A stretch of DNA of 64,000 nt from Bacteroidota bacterium (GCA_030681615.1 JAUXSA010000145.1:23223-87222); one strand, 5' to 3'; positions 24,416 to 34,097 are shown, numbered from the stretch's first letter. Translations and numbers: made by a program. The notes: a model not told the origin generated them from the letters alone.

Positions 24416-24988
24416 TTAATTTTGTTGTGATACTTTTATATTGAGTGTAAAGAAAGAAACTTTATTGTCAATTTCCAAAAAATCGTACTCTAATTTTTCA
24501 CCAGTTTTTCTGGCTATGTCAATCATTCCTAATCCTCCTCCGCCTTTTAACGACATTTCGCCGTTGTTAAGAACCTTTTTATAATACTCCTTCAGTTCTT
24601 CTTTGGATAATGAATTCACTTCATCCAGACGGCTCTTAAGACCGTTTATATTCTCATTAAGTATATAGTTGCCGGTAAATATAGAATATTTTCCTTCAAG
24701 TTTACCTATCATAAAAATAGCTGAACGGTTATTATCTCCGGTAAAATTAGAAGAATCATCTAAATGGTGGTATAAATTCTGTAAACATTCTACCAAAACA
24801 TTATAAACCTTCTTTTTCATTTTAGGTTCTTCCTGCATGTTCTCCATCTTATTCTCCATTATCTGAAGAATAGAAGTTAGAAGGTCTGATGTAATTTCTC
24901 CTTTAAATGAAAGCAAAATATTATTTCGCTCCATTTTATCATATATATCAAATACATCTACCATTTTTCGGTCTGTCAGCATTTCCAT
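24416..24988 (-). CDS. SiaB-like protein kinase
   Basis: A 190-residue GHKL-type ATPase fold. The N box is ECLQNLYHH (Glu67, Asn71) and the glycine-rich lid is KGGGGLGMIDIARKTG (149-163). The layout matches SiaB, which phosphorylates SiaC on threonine, rather than a histidine kinase, since no phospho-acceptor histidine domain is present. It lies between a lipoprotein gene (5-bp gap) and siaC (11-bp gap), in a unit that begins at a consensus promoter. The cytoplasmic kinase and the membrane phosphatase upstream should set the phosphorylation state of SiaC in opposite directions. Confidence 0.87.
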   Translation of the reverse strand: MEMLTDRKMVDVFDIYDKMERNNILLSFKGEITSDLLTSILQIMENKMENMQEEPKMKKKVYNVLVECLQNLYHHLDDSSNFTGDNNRSAIFMIGKLEGKYSIFTGNYILNENINGLKSRLDEVNSLSKEELKEYYKKVLNNGEMSLKGGGGLGMIDIARKTGEKLEYDFLEIDNKVSFFTLNIKVSQQN

Positions 24989-24993
24989 TTAGT

Positions 24994-25905
24994 TTATTTC
25001 AATTTAAATGCTACTGTGCTTCCGTTCACGGTAAATGTGGCATCATCATCACAGGTACCATTTCCAAAATCCACGGTCCTTGTTTTGAAACCTTCCGGAG
25101 TAAGCTCTAAAATTCCCTTATCAATATACTGGCAATTTTTGTGTTTAATGAGTGGAGATGCTTGTGGTATATTAACTTCAAAAGCTTTGCCTACACGGTT
25201 AACACCGTTTGCAGTACCAAATACCTCAACAAAAGGATCAGTTCCAACAGGATTACCTTTTGCATAGTTGGTGAAGGTTCTGTCAAAACGGTATTTGATG
25301 GTCCAGTTTGGACTTGAACAAACACCGTTAATTAATTTAATATTAAATGATGAACTGATGGCTGTAGTAGCTGTAGTAGTAACAACCATACTATCGCAAG
25401 AATACGTAATACCTGAAGCTTTGTGATTAACAAGTTTCAATATCATTTGGCTGCCAACTAATTTTAATGGGCCAGTTATTCTGATGATCCATTTACCTGT
25501 TCTTATTTTTCCATCTGTAAATGCAGAAGGACAAGCAGCCGGTAAAAGATTCAATTCATAAATAGGAGCAGATACGTATTTATTATTAACCAAGTTTGTA
25601 TCAGCTATTGGATAAGTAGTATTACCAGCATTATAACTTGAGGTTCTGTTTAACCAATGTAATGTATCACAAGGGTTAGGCATTGATAACTTTCCATTAT
25701 TTGCACCTGTACCTTTAGTATTGATCGCGTGCCCGTTTGTTGCCGGAACGATGGACATATATTCCTGATCTGCCACAGCATTATCAACAGAAGATTGTGT
25801 TTCATTATCCACCTCAACCGTTTCTTTTTTATGACATCCTACAAAAAATAAAGTTGTAACACAGCTTAATACTAAAACTATTTTATATACTTTTTTCATG
25901 TTCAA
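24994..25905 (-). CDS. Lipoprotein of unknown function within the Sia-like module
   Basis: A 303-residue lipoprotein: signal peptide with lipobox FVGC (Cys24), then an acidic spacer (ETVEVDNETQSS) and a beta-rich domain with six or more cysteines (for example AACPSAF, YSCDSMV, GVCSSPNW, NCQYIDKG, GTCDDDATF). The C-terminal phrase GILELTPEG...VDFGNGTCDDDATFTVNG recurs, to my recollection, in other Bacteroidota lipoproteins of unknown role. The gene lies between the phosphatase and the siaB-like kinase, with 5 bp to the kinase, so it is cotranscribed with it. It may feed a periplasmic signal to the phosphatase; this is inference only. Confidence 0.72.
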   Translation of the reverse strand: MNMKKVYKIVLVLSCVTTLFFVGCHKKETVEVDNETQSSVDNAVADQEYMSIVPATNGHAINTKGTGANNGKLSMPNPCDTLHWLNRTSSYNAGNTTYPIADTNLVNNKYVSAPIYELNLLPAACPSAFTDGKIRTGKWIIRITGPLKLVGSQMILKLVNHKASGITYSCDSMVVTTTATTAISSSFNIKLINGVCSSPNWTIKYRFDRTFTNYAKGNPVGTDPFVEVFGTANGVNRVGKAFEVNIPQASPLIKHKNCQYIDKGILELTPEGFKTRTVDFGNGTCDDDATFTVNGSTVAFKLK

Positions 25906-25919
25906 AATTTAAAGTTAGA

Positions 25920-25949
25920 CAAATATAATAAATTATTTTAAATCCCAAA
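25920..25949 (-). promoter_or_regulatory. Consensus promoter of lipoprotein-siaB-siaC unit
   Basis: On the minus strand TTTG (25949-25946), an 18-bp spacer, and TATATTTG (25927-25920) match the Bacteroidota consensus TTTG-N19-TAnnTTTG. It lies 15 bp before the lipoprotein start codon and within the 52-bp gap after the phosphatase gene, so the three downstream genes can be transcribed apart from the phosphatase. Confidence 0.75.
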
Positions 25950-25957
25950 TTCTTATG

Positions 25958-28900
25958 TTAAATTCCTATTCCTACCACTAAAACATCGTCTACCTGCTCG
26001 TGATTTTGTCTCCATTCATTAAAACTTAACATTAACTCTTTCTTTTGGTCATCGGGTGAATGCAAATGTATTGTGCATAAAAGGTCGTGAAAGCGTTTTA
26101 CCATATATTTTTTACCTCTGTCGCCACCAAACTGGTCTGCATAACCATCTGATGTTAAATAGGCCATGGCAGGGTTCTTTAACTTAATTATTTGCGTTGT
26201 AAACACCCTGTTTATATCTAACTGCGCACCACCTACCGGGAATTTATTACCGTCAAACTTCAGGAACTCGCCTGTAGAATCAACTGTAATTAAAGGCCTA
26301 TTGGCGCCTGCCCACTTTATTTCTTTAGTTGTATCGTTAATCGTAATTAAAGAAACATCCATACCATCGTTGGTATTAATTTCGTTCTGCCCCTGCCTTA
26401 AGGCTTCCTGCACACCTTTATGCAAATTGTTTAAAATATCTGCAGGATCTGTAATACCTTTCTCTGAAACGATCTGGTGCAATAGATTGTGGCCGATCAT
26501 ACTCATAAAAGCTCCCGGAACCCCGTGACCTGTACAATCAACAACTGCTAAAATTTTTATGCCGTTTTTTTCGGCAAACCAATAAAAATCACCACTCACA
26601 ATATCTTTTGGTTGGTAAAGAATAAATGCCCTGTTCAGCTTTTTAAAGATCTGGTCTTTAGATGGCAAAATAGCTTCCTGTATACGTTTTGCATAAGTGA
26701 TACTACTCGTAATATCATTGTTCTTTTCTTCAAGTTCACGGGTCCTTTCGGCCACTTTATTTTCGAGGATCTTATTCTCTTTTTTAATGGCCCTGGTTCT
26801 GTATTGTGTAAATGCGTAAATGCCACCACCTGCAAAAATTATCAGTAAAAAATAAAAGAGTTTTGTTTTCCAGAAAGGAGGTACTACTTCTATAGTAATT
26901 TCATAAGGGTTTTCGTTCCAAACACCATCGTTGTTGGTTGCTTTTACTAAAAATTTATACTCGCCCCCTGGTAATTCTGTATAAGAAACATAACGTACAT
27001 TAGTTGGTTCCGACCAATCATTATCATACCCTTCTAATTTGTATTTAAATTTATTCTTAGAAGGATCGGTATAATCCAAAGCCGCTAACTCAAACTGGAA
27101 ATAATTTTCGCGCCAGCTTAGTTTTAAATATTTTTTATAGGCTATAAAAGAATCTACCGCAACATCTTTTCCACCCCTGTTATAACCAATTATAAAAGAG
27201 CTTGGCGCATGTAAATTATCTTTTATCTGAGTTGGCCTGAATACATTATAACCCTTTGAACCGCCAAAATACATGTTTCCGGAAGGGGAAGAAAATGCTG
27301 CACCAATATTGTATTCGGTATTTAGCAAACCATCTTTAATACCATAACTTTTAAATACAACCTCACTTTCTTTTACTAAGGGATCAAATTTAATGATCCC
27401 GTAATTAGAGCTCATCCAAAAATTATTTACGCTATCTTTTATTAGTGAATACAGGTAGGTATTTGGCAATCCGTCTTTTTCGTAAAAATTATAAAAGGTT
27501 TTGTTTGGTAATAATTTACTTAAACCTGCTGATGTTGCTGCCCAGATATTCCCGTTCTTATCTTCGTTAACTCCAAACACAATGTTGGTTGCAATATTTT
27601 CGGGCTTACCTTCATTTTTATAAACCGCTTCAATACTTATTTTATCTCCTAATGGAAATTTTTTAAGTTTAATTAAACCACCATCGTATGTTCCCAACCA
27701 GGCACCACCTTTAGAATCGGAGAACATGGTGTTAATATTTAAATTGGGTAAACCTTCTTTTACACCATAATGTACTGTTTCAAATGTTTTTAAATTAACC
27801 CTAAAAAGTCCGTCACCAAAGGTTCCCACCAACAAATTACCTCGTCCGTCGGCTTTTAAACAAATCACCGTTCCTCCAAATTTACTGCTTAAAAAAGTTT
27901 TTGCCTTGTTGGTTGCCTTGTCAAACCTTATTAAACCAAGACCCCATGTACCTATCCAAAAAACATTTTCGTTTTCCTGAAAGATACATAAAGCAGTATT
28001 ATCCCCTAAAATTTCTGAGCGGTCGGTTATTTCTTTGTTCTTATTAATAAAAACCAAAACATTTTCACCACCAATTACTCTTTCCCCGGTTCTTGTTTCG
28101 AGAAACGAATAAAGGTTTTGGTATTGATGTAATTTATCATCTTCAAAATCAGGAAATTTAATTGATCTTGAAAAACACACATTTACGCCACCCAATTGCG
28201 ATCCAAGCCATGCATTGCCCTGGCTATCTAAAAAAACCGTTTTAATAAGGTTGTCGTTTATTCTAAATGGATTTGAACTCTCTTTGTTTTCGTTATTTAT
28301 TATTTTACTGTTTAAAAGATTATAAACTATAAAACCATAACTGGTTGCAGCATATAATCTATTGCCATTTATAACAAAATAGTTAATGAAATTAAGATTA
28401 TTATTAGGCAAATTCGTGAAAAGGACCCTGTCCTCGATATCAAAATTATCAAGCGATATTTTAAAGATCCCGAAACCATTTGTGCCCACATAAAGCATGC
28501 CGGCATACTCCTGCAGGCAATTGATTGATTCAAGCTCAACCACGTTAACATTAAGATGATCGGGTTTAACAAAATTGATCCTTTCTAATTTATTATGGCT
28601 GTACAACCATAAACCTTTTTCTTTTGTGCCAATAAAAAATTTACCGTTAATCTCTTTAATGCAATTAACTATTACTGGACCATCAATTGGAAAGATTATT
28701 TTTTTGAAATTTTTCGAAGAAATATTAACCGAAAATAAACCTTCATCGCTCCCTAAAATTATATTATCGTTATTTAAAACAGCAATGGCATTGATCTTAA
28801 CATTGGTGCCTTTTAAATTATTTAACCTGGTAAATTTTAAAGTTATGGGATTAAAAAAATTAATGCCATCGCGCGTTCCCACAATTATAAGATCAGATTG

Positions 28901-29182
28901 TAGTTGTTTTAAACAGGTAATTTCAGAACTTGAGAGTGATTGTAAAGTAGTTGGATCATTCTTAAAAATTGTAAAACCGTAACCATCATATTTGTTAAGT
29001 CCGTCCTGCGTGCCAAACCACATAAATCCCCTGTCATCCTGCATAATGGATGTCACATAATTGGTACTTAAACCCTCTTCGTTTGTAATGTGTTTAAAGC
29101 GTAATTGCTGAGAATACGAATTACCTGCAACAATAAGGGCTAATACAGAAAATATATATTTTAAGAGCTTCAAAATAAACAA
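25958..29182 (-). CDS. Two-component-type propeller sensor with SpoIIE phosphatase
   Basis: The 1074-residue protein begins with a signal peptide, then a long periplasmic sensor made of Reg_prop propeller repeats (from about residue 36, with GLSTNYVTSIMQDDRGFMWF; many GLxxNxxxxIxxDxxGxxWxGT units follow), a Y_Y_Y domain (about 700-765), one membrane helix (about 770-790), a coiled coil (about 795-830), and a C-terminal PP2C-like SpoIIE domain (about 840-1074). Metal-binding aspartates of the phosphatase are visible in IVSGDFYWF, DCTGHGVPGAFM, TSDGYADQFGG and DDVLVVGI. In hybrid systems this sensor normally carries a histidine kinase; here the output is a serine/threonine phosphatase. It would be the SiaA counterpart acting on the SiaC-like protein. 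Confidence 0.9.
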   Translation of the reverse strand: MFILKLLKYIFSVLALIVAGNSYSQQLRFKHITNEEGLSTNYVTSIMQDDRGFMWFGTQDGLNKYDGYGFTIFKNDPTTLQSLSSSEITCLKQLQSDLIIVGTRDGINFFNPITLKFTRLNNLKGTNVKINAIAVLNNDNIILGSDEGLFSVNISSKNFKKIIFPIDGPVIVNCIKEINGKFFIGTKEKGLWLYSHNKLERINFVKPDHLNVNVVELESINCLQEYAGMLYVGTNGFGIFKISLDNFDIEDRVLFTNLPNNNLNFINYFVINGNRLYAATSYGFIVYNLLNSKIINNENKESSNPFRINDNLIKTVFLDSQGNAWLGSQLGGVNVCFSRSIKFPDFEDDKLHQYQNLYSFLETRTGERVIGGENVLVFINKNKEITDRSEILGDNTALCIFQENENVFWIGTWGLGLIRFDKATNKAKTFLSSKFGGTVICLKADGRGNLLVGTFGDGLFRVNLKTFETVHYGVKEGLPNLNINTMFSDSKGGAWLGTYDGGLIKLKKFPLGDKISIEAVYKNEGKPENIATNIVFGVNEDKNGNIWAATSAGLSKLLPNKTFYNFYEKDGLPNTYLYSLIKDSVNNFWMSSNYGIIKFDPLVKESEVVFKSYGIKDGLLNTEYNIGAAFSSPSGNMYFGGSKGYNVFRPTQIKDNLHAPSSFIIGYNRGGKDVAVDSFIAYKKYLKLSWRENYFQFELAALDYTDPSKNKFKYKLEGYDNDWSEPTNVRYVSYTELPGGEYKFLVKATNNDGVWNENPYEITIEVVPPFWKTKLFYFLLIIFAGGGIYAFTQYRTRAIKKENKILENKVAERTRELEEKNNDITSSITYAKRIQEAILPSKDQIFKKLNRAFILYQPKDIVSGDFYWFAEKNGIKILAVVDCTGHGVPGAFMSMIGHNLLHQIVSEKGITDPADILNNLHKGVQEALRQGQNEINTNDGMDVSLITINDTTKEIKWAGANRPLITVDSTGEFLKFDGNKFPVGGAQLDINRVFTTQIIKLKNPAMAYLTSDGYADQFGGDRGKKYMVKRFHDLLCTIHLHSPDDQKKELMLSFNEWRQNHEQVDDVLVVGIGI

Positions 29183-29231
29183 CTAATATAATTATAATTT
29201 ATACATTCCAACAAGTATATTTACAAACAAA

Positions 29232-31076
29232 ATGTGCGGTATAGCGGGTATATTATATTTTGACAATAAAACGTCAAAAAAGTTTAACAACAATCAAAAA
29301 ATATTAGATCTGTTAAAACATCGCGGACCCGATAACCAGTCATTCAAAGAATTTACAAATTGCACACTTTTTCATTCGCGCCTCGAAATTTTAGATACCA
29401 GTGGCGCTAGTAACCAGCCTTTTTTAGATAACGAAAATAAAAACTGCCTGGTATTTAACGGCGAGATATTTAATTATAAAGAATTTCAGAAAGCGCAAAA
29501 CAATTTAAAGACCACCGGCGATGTAGAGGTGCTTTTTAACCTTGTTAGAGCTGAAAAAGAGAACTGTTTAAATAAACTGAACGGTTTTTTCGCATTCGCA
29601 TTTTATAATAACGAAGCAAACGAATTATTAGTTGCAAGAGACCGACTTGGAATAAAACCTCTTTACTTTTATAAAGATGAAGAAAAATTTGCCTTTGCCT
29701 CAGAACTTAAGCCCTTACTGGAGTTAGCCGGCAAACAGGAATTAAATTTAAACCAGGTAAATACTTATTTCCGGTTAAATTATTGCGCAGGGAACGAAAC
29801 CATTTTTAAAAATATTTACAGGTTATTGCCCGGGCAATTAATAAGCGTTAAAAATATAACAGCCGCTATAAAAAATTGGTATGTTGCGCCAAAAAAAGCA
29901 GGAAACACTTTACCGGAACTTTTGGAAGATGCTGTAAAACTGAGACTACACGCCGACGTGCCGGTTGGTACTTTTTTAAGTGGCGGGATAGATTCTTCTA
30001 TTATTTCGGCGCTTGCAAAAAAGAACAAGTCAGATCTTCATACATTCAGTATTGGCTTTACAGAAGAGGATTATTTTGACGAAACAAATTATGCCGAGCT
30101 GGTTGCTAAGCATATCAATTCTAATCACCACACTTTTAAATTATCAGAGAACGATTTTTTAAACAACATACACGATTTTTTAAATTGTGTTGATGAGCCT
30201 TTTGCAGATTCTTCTGCCTTTAATTTTTATATGCTTTCGAAACTCACAAAACAACATGTAAAGGTTGCGCTAAGCGGTGATGGCGCTGATGAGTTATTTA
30301 AAGGCTACAATAAACACAAGGCTTTGTTGATGAGCAACAGCAATTTAAATAAATTTATTGCAGGTTCAAGTTCACCTTTACTGGCGCTTAATAAAAGTTC
30401 GAGACAAGGCACTATTGCCAATAAAACAAGGCAATTAAAAAAATTCAACCAACTTGTAAAGTTAGATCCTATTGAGAAACAAAAATTTTTAGCTTCCATT
30501 TCTACCCAAACTGAAATTGATAAATTATTAAAGCAAAAACCAAATACAATTTATTTTGATTCGCTATTTAAAACAAACGCTACCTACTCTAATTTTGAGT
30601 TGGAAGATGTGTTTGATCTGCAAACGGTTTTAACAGATGATATGCTTGTAAAAGCCGACAGGTTTAGTATGCAGCATGGTATTGAGATAAGGAATCCCTT
30701 TTTAGATTATCGTGTTGTTGAATTTGCGCTGAATTTAACCAACAAAGAAAAAATTACTAAAAGCGCACAAAAAATAATCCTTAAAAAAAGTTTCGGCAAT
30801 TTATTACCGGAAGAGATCTTTAAAAGAAATAAAAAAGGTTTTGAATTGCCTTTGCATAAATGGCTGAGCGGAGAATATTGCTCTGAATTTGAAAGTAAAT
30901 TACTGAACAAAGAAAAAATTGACGCGGAAGGAATATTAAATTATAATTACATTCACAACCTTAAAGAACAGTTTCATTCTAATAGTCCGGGCGATAGTGC
31001 CGCCAAACTATGGGCCGTTATTGTGTTTGAGAGCTGGTTAAATAATTTTAAAGAATATATAAAAGCAAATGCCTAA
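29232..31076 (+). CDS. asnB: Glutamine-hydrolysing asparagine synthase
   Basis: The enzyme transfers glutamine ammonia to aspartate, or to a related acid substrate in polysaccharide pathways, using ATP. Cys2 (MCGIAG) is the glutaminase nucleophile, with HRGPD at 30-34. The synthase half has the PP-loop motif LSGGIDSS near residue 249 and SGDGADELFKGY. At 614 residues it has the length of the AsnB subfamily in polysaccharide gene clusters. It overlaps the glycosyltransferase gene by 8 bp, so the two products are made together. The divergent Sia-like phosphatase gene is only 49 bp away. Whether it makes free asparagine or modifies a glycan precursor cannot be settled from the sequence. Confidence 0.92.
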   Translation: MCGIAGILYFDNKTSKKFNNNQKILDLLKHRGPDNQSFKEFTNCTLFHSRLEILDTSGASNQPFLDNENKNCLVFNGEIFNYKEFQKAQNNLKTTGDVEVLFNLVRAEKENCLNKLNGFFAFAFYNNEANELLVARDRLGIKPLYFYKDEEKFAFASELKPLLELAGKQELNLNQVNTYFRLNYCAGNETIFKNIYRLLPGQLISVKNITAAIKNWYVAPKKAGNTLPELLEDAVKLRLHADVPVGTFLSGGIDSSIISALAKKNKSDLHTFSIGFTEEDYFDETNYAELVAKHINSNHHTFKLSENDFLNNIHDFLNCVDEPFADSSAFNFYMLSKLTKQHVKVALSGDGADELFKGYNKHKALLMSNSNLNKFIAGSSSPLLALNKSSRQGTIANKTRQLKKFNQLVKLDPIEKQKFLASISTQTEIDKLLKQKPNTIYFDSLFKTNATYSNFELEDVFDLQTVLTDDMLVKADRFSMQHGIEIRNPFLDYRVVEFALNLTNKEKITKSAQKIILKKSFGNLLPEEIFKRNKKGFELPLHKWLSGEYCSEFESKLLNKEKIDAEGILNYNYIHNLKEQFHSNSPGDSAAKLWAVIVFESWLNNFKEYIKANA

Positions 31077-32259
31077 AGTACTGCGTATCATAAACCGTTT
31101 TAATTTAGGTGGAATAACTTACAACGTTTCTTACTTAAGTAAATATTTACCGGCAGAATACGAAACGCTTTTAATAGGTGGACCGGAAGAAGAAGGCGAA
31201 GAAAGTTCATTGTTCATTCCAGAATCTTTAGGATTAAAACCAATTATTGTTCATGAACTTAAACGCAGCATTAATCCGTTTAACGATTATTACGCCTACA
31301 AAAAAATAAAACAAATAATTAAAGAATTTAAACCCGACATTGTTCACACGCATGCCAGTAAAGCCGGTGCCATTGGACGTTTAGCTGCCTTTAGCTGTAA
31401 AGTACCTGTTGTTGTTCATACTTTTCACGGACATGTTTTTAAAGGTTATTTTTCAGGATTTAAAACAAGCATCTTTAAAAATATTGAACGGTATTTGTCA
31501 AAAAAAAGCAGTGCTATTGTTGCCATTAGTGCGATCCAGAAAAAAGAACTTACAAAAGAATACGAAGTATGTGATGCGGAAAAGACCCATGTTATAAAAC
31601 TTGGTTTTGATCTCAAAAGATTTACAGAGAACAAGGAAGAAAAACGAAAAAATTTTCGTGAAAAATATTTGTTACATGAAAATGAATTAGCCATTGGTAT
31701 TATTGGCCGCCTTGCCCCAATAAAGAACCATTCTTTATTTATCGAAGCAATTGAACATGTTGTTAAAAACTCTAATAAAAAAATAAAAGCGTTTATTATT
31801 GGAGATGGAGAAACTAAAAATGAGCTTATAAATTATATCAAAAACAAAGGACTCTCCTGCTCTACAGAACCGAATGCAAACAGTCTTTTTACATTCACAA
31901 GCTGGATAAAAGAAATTGATATTGCATTAGCCGGACTTGATCTTGTTTGTTTAACCTCGAAAAACGAGGGCACACCTGTTAGTTTAATAGAAGCGCAGGC
32001 CGGTGGAAAATATATTATTACTACTAATGTGGGCGGAATTAAGGATATCCTTAATCCCAACTGTGGCGCACTTTCTGAAGCCAACGATGCAGAAACTTAC
32101 AAAAAGAATTTACTGAATGCTGTTACTAATTTTTCTGAAGTTTCTAAGAATGCTAACTCTGCCAGCAAAGAAGTAATTAATGAGTTTAGTTATACGAGGT
32201 TGTGTAAGGAAATGGATGTGTTGTACAGGTCGCTATTATCTAACCACAAAGGTCACTAA
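31069..32259 (+). CDS. Glycosyltransferase family 4 protein
   Basis: A GT-B retaining glycosyltransferase of 396 residues. The N-terminal domain starts VLRIINRFNLGGITYNV and includes DIVHTHASKAGAIGRLAA and VHTFHGHVF; the C-terminal domain has GIIGRLAPIKNHSLFIEA, FIIGDGE and the EX7E motif in KNEGTPVSLIEA. Family 4 members add sugars to lipid-linked or exported glycans. It overlaps asnB by 8 bp. The last residues (SNHKGH) and the stop codon come from the left arm of a palindromic element, so the natural end of the protein has been altered or extended by that repeat. No other polysaccharide genes are adjacent. Confidence 0.9.
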   Translation: MPKVLRIINRFNLGGITYNVSYLSKYLPAEYETLLIGGPEEEGEESSLFIPESLGLKPIIVHELKRSINPFNDYYAYKKIKQIIKEFKPDIVHTHASKAGAIGRLAAFSCKVPVVVHTFHGHVFKGYFSGFKTSIFKNIERYLSKKSSAIVAISAIQKKELTKEYEVCDAEKTHVIKLGFDLKRFTENKEEKRKNFREKYLLHENELAIGIIGRLAPIKNHSLFIEAIEHVVKNSNKKIKAFIIGDGETKNELINYIKNKGLSCSTEPNANSLFTFTSWIKEIDIALAGLDLVCLTSKNEGTPVSLIEAQAGGKYIITTNVGGIKDILNPNCGALSEANDAETYKKNLLNAVTNFSEVSKNANSASKEVINEFSYTRLCKEMDVLYRSLLSNHKGH

Positions 32260-32326
32260 GAAGGCACAACGTGCGCTAAGAATTTCTTTGTGTGCTTTGA
32301 GAAAAACGTTGTGTTCTTTGCGGTTA
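32241..32326. repeat. Large palindromic element, CCACAAAG type, overlapping a gene end
   Basis: TAACCACAAA at 32241 is inverted as TTTGCGGTTA at 32317-32326 (one mismatch), and ACAACGT pairs with ACGTTGT inside. The left arm is read in frame as the last codons and the TAA stop of the glycosyltransferase gene, and the right arm ends 8 bp before the convergent prfC stop. It can act as a bidirectional hairpin for the two convergent genes. Confidence 0.75.
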
Positions 32327-32333
32327 AAAAATT

Positions 32334-33914
32334 CTAGAACTCGCTCTTCAAATGAAATTTAACATCAGGGAATTTTTCCTGCGCCATTTGTAATAACCAG
32401 GGACTCTCTGCTAAAAACACAGGCCTGCCTTCTTTGTCCAAAGCAATGTGTGCATTCCTGTCCTGCATAAACGCATCCAATTTCTTTTTATCATCGGCGC
32501 TTATCCATAATGCTTTGTATAAATTTATCTGGTCAAAACTGGCACTGGCGTTATACTCGGCTTTTAAACGATGTTGTATTACTTCAAACTGTAAAGCCCC
32601 AACTGTACCAATAACTTTTCTGCCATCTACTTTACGTGTAAATAGCTGCGCTACACCTTCATCTGTTAATTGCTCTAAACCTTTTTGCAATTGTTTGGTC
32701 TTCATTGGATCTGTATTGGTAACATACCTGAATAATTCAGGAGAAAAACTTGGAATACCTTTGAACTGGAAATTCGCACCTTCAGTTAATGTATCTCCAA
32801 TTTTAAAATTACCTGCATCATACAAACCCACTACATCGCCGGGAAAGGCTTCGTCAATAACCGATTTTTGTTGCGCCATAAAAGCGGTAGGATTACTAAA
32901 ACGTAATTCTTTATTATCGCGCACATGATGATAATATTTATTTCGTTCAAAAGTTCCTGAACAGATCCTTAAAAAAGCAATTCTATCACGGTGCTTTGGA
33001 TCTAAATTAGCATGGATCTTAAAAACAAAGCCTGAGAATTTTTTGTCGTCGGGTTTTACAATGCCATTATCGGTATCGCGCGCTTTTGGCCCTGGTGCTA
33101 TTTCAACAAAACAATCCAATAGTTCGTGAATACCAAAATTATTTACCGCGCTTCCAAAAAACACAGGACTAAGTATCCCATCCAAATATTTTTGAGTATC
33201 TAATGTATCGTACACGCCATCTATCAGATCAACATCCGTGCGCAATTGTTCTGCAAAATCAACACCAACACGCTTATCAATTTCTTTATCGTTAATGTCT
33301 TTAATTTTTAATCTTTCCTCAACTGTTGTTTTACTATCGCCGGTAAAAAGATTTAAAGATCTTTCGGTTAAATTATAAACACCTTTAAACGATTTACCAA
33401 TACCAATTGGCCAGGTTAAAGGGCGTACTTTTATTTTTAGTTCTTTTTCTATTTCATCTAAAAGATCGAAGGGATTTTGTCCTTCACGATCCATTTTATT
33501 AATAAAAACTATTACCGGGGTATTGCGCATACGGCAAACCTCTAATAGCTTGCGGGTTTGAGGCTCCACACCTTTAACACAATCAATAACCATTATAACA
33601 CTATCCACGGCACTTAGTGTACGATAGGTGTCTTCCGCAAAATCTTCGTGGCCGGGTGTATCTAAAATATTTACTTTATAATTTTTGTAATCAAAAGCCA
33701 TAACCGAGGTAGATACCGAGATACCACGCTGTTTCTCAATTTCCATAAAATCGGAAGTGGTAGATTTTTTGATCTTGTTAGACTTTACGGCGCCAGCAGT
33801 TTGTATGGCACCTCCAAATAACAACAGTTTTTCTGTTAAAGTAGTTTTCCCGGCATCGGGATGAGCAATGATGGCAAAAGTGCGGCGTCTGTTTATTTCC
33901 TCTGTAAAGGTCAT
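32334..33914 (-). CDS. prfC: Peptide chain release factor 3
   Basis: RF3 is the GTPase that removes RF1 and RF2 from the ribosome after termination. GTPase motifs are visible: G1 [14 protein letters not shown] (16-29), G2/G3 with GISVSTSVM and [16 protein letters not shown], and G4 [17 protein letters not shown]. The RF3-specific C-terminal part has [20 protein letters not shown] and [19 protein letters not shown]. At 526 residues the length is normal. Cytoplasmic. The gene converges on the glycosyltransferase gene over a palindromic element. Confidence 0.96.
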   Translation of the reverse strand: MTFTEEINRRRTFAIIAHPDAGKTTLTEKLLLFGGAIQTAGAVKSNKIKKSTTSDFMEIEKQRGISVSTSVMAFDYKNYKVNILDTPGHEDFAEDTYRTLSAVDSVIMVIDCVKGVEPQTRKLLEVCRMRNTPVIVFINKMDREGQNPFDLLDEIEKELKIKVRPLTWPIGIGKSFKGVYNLTERSLNLFTGDSKTTVEERLKIKDINDKEIDKRVGVDFAEQLRTDVDLIDGVYDTLDTQKYLDGILSPVFFGSAVNNFGIHELLDCFVEIAPGPKARDTDNGIVKPDDKKFSGFVFKIHANLDPKHRDRIAFLRICSGTFERNKYYHHVRDNKELRFSNPTAFMAQQKSVIDEAFPGDVVGLYDAGNFKIGDTLTEGANFQFKGIPSFSPELFRYVTNTDPMKTKQLQKGLEQLTDEGVAQLFTRKVDGRKVIGTVGALQFEVIQHRLKAEYNASASFDQINLYKALWISADDKKKLDAFMQDRNAHIALDKEGRPVFLAESPWLLQMAQEKFPDVKFHLKSEF

Positions 33915-34070
33915 TTGTAATTAATGAGGGCGCAAATATAAAAATTTAAGTGTTAAGGCTTTTAAAAAGAAATCACCAACTAAAACGATTTTCGGGGCTT
34001 ATTAACCCATATGCGTTTAAAAGTCTTGTTTCATTTAAACTTTTGGATAAGTGTGTGTAAATTATAATTA

Positions 34071-34078
34071 TATCTTTG
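34071..34078 (+). promoter_or_regulatory. Probable -7 element of the PorE-like gene
   Basis: TATCTTTG matches TAnnTTTG and lies 19 bp before the ATG. The best upstream TTTG (34042-34045) is 25 bp away, a little too far, so this is a partial match. Confidence 0.45.
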
Positions 34079-34097
34079 TTTCTTATTAAATTTGAAC

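Noticed and set aside
28260..28280. GGATTTGAAC string as a possible tRNA T-arm
   Set aside because: It lies inside the propeller-sensor coding sequence and has no matching acceptor or anticodon stems; no tRNA gene was found elsewhere.
32434..32928. 164-codon open frame opposite prfC
   Set aside because: Antisense to a conserved GTPase gene; its amino-acid composition is that of a shadow frame.
34092..34097. TTG at 34092 as start of the PorE-like gene
   Set aside because: The ATG two codons later gives a standard signal peptide and a better distance to the TATCTTTG box.
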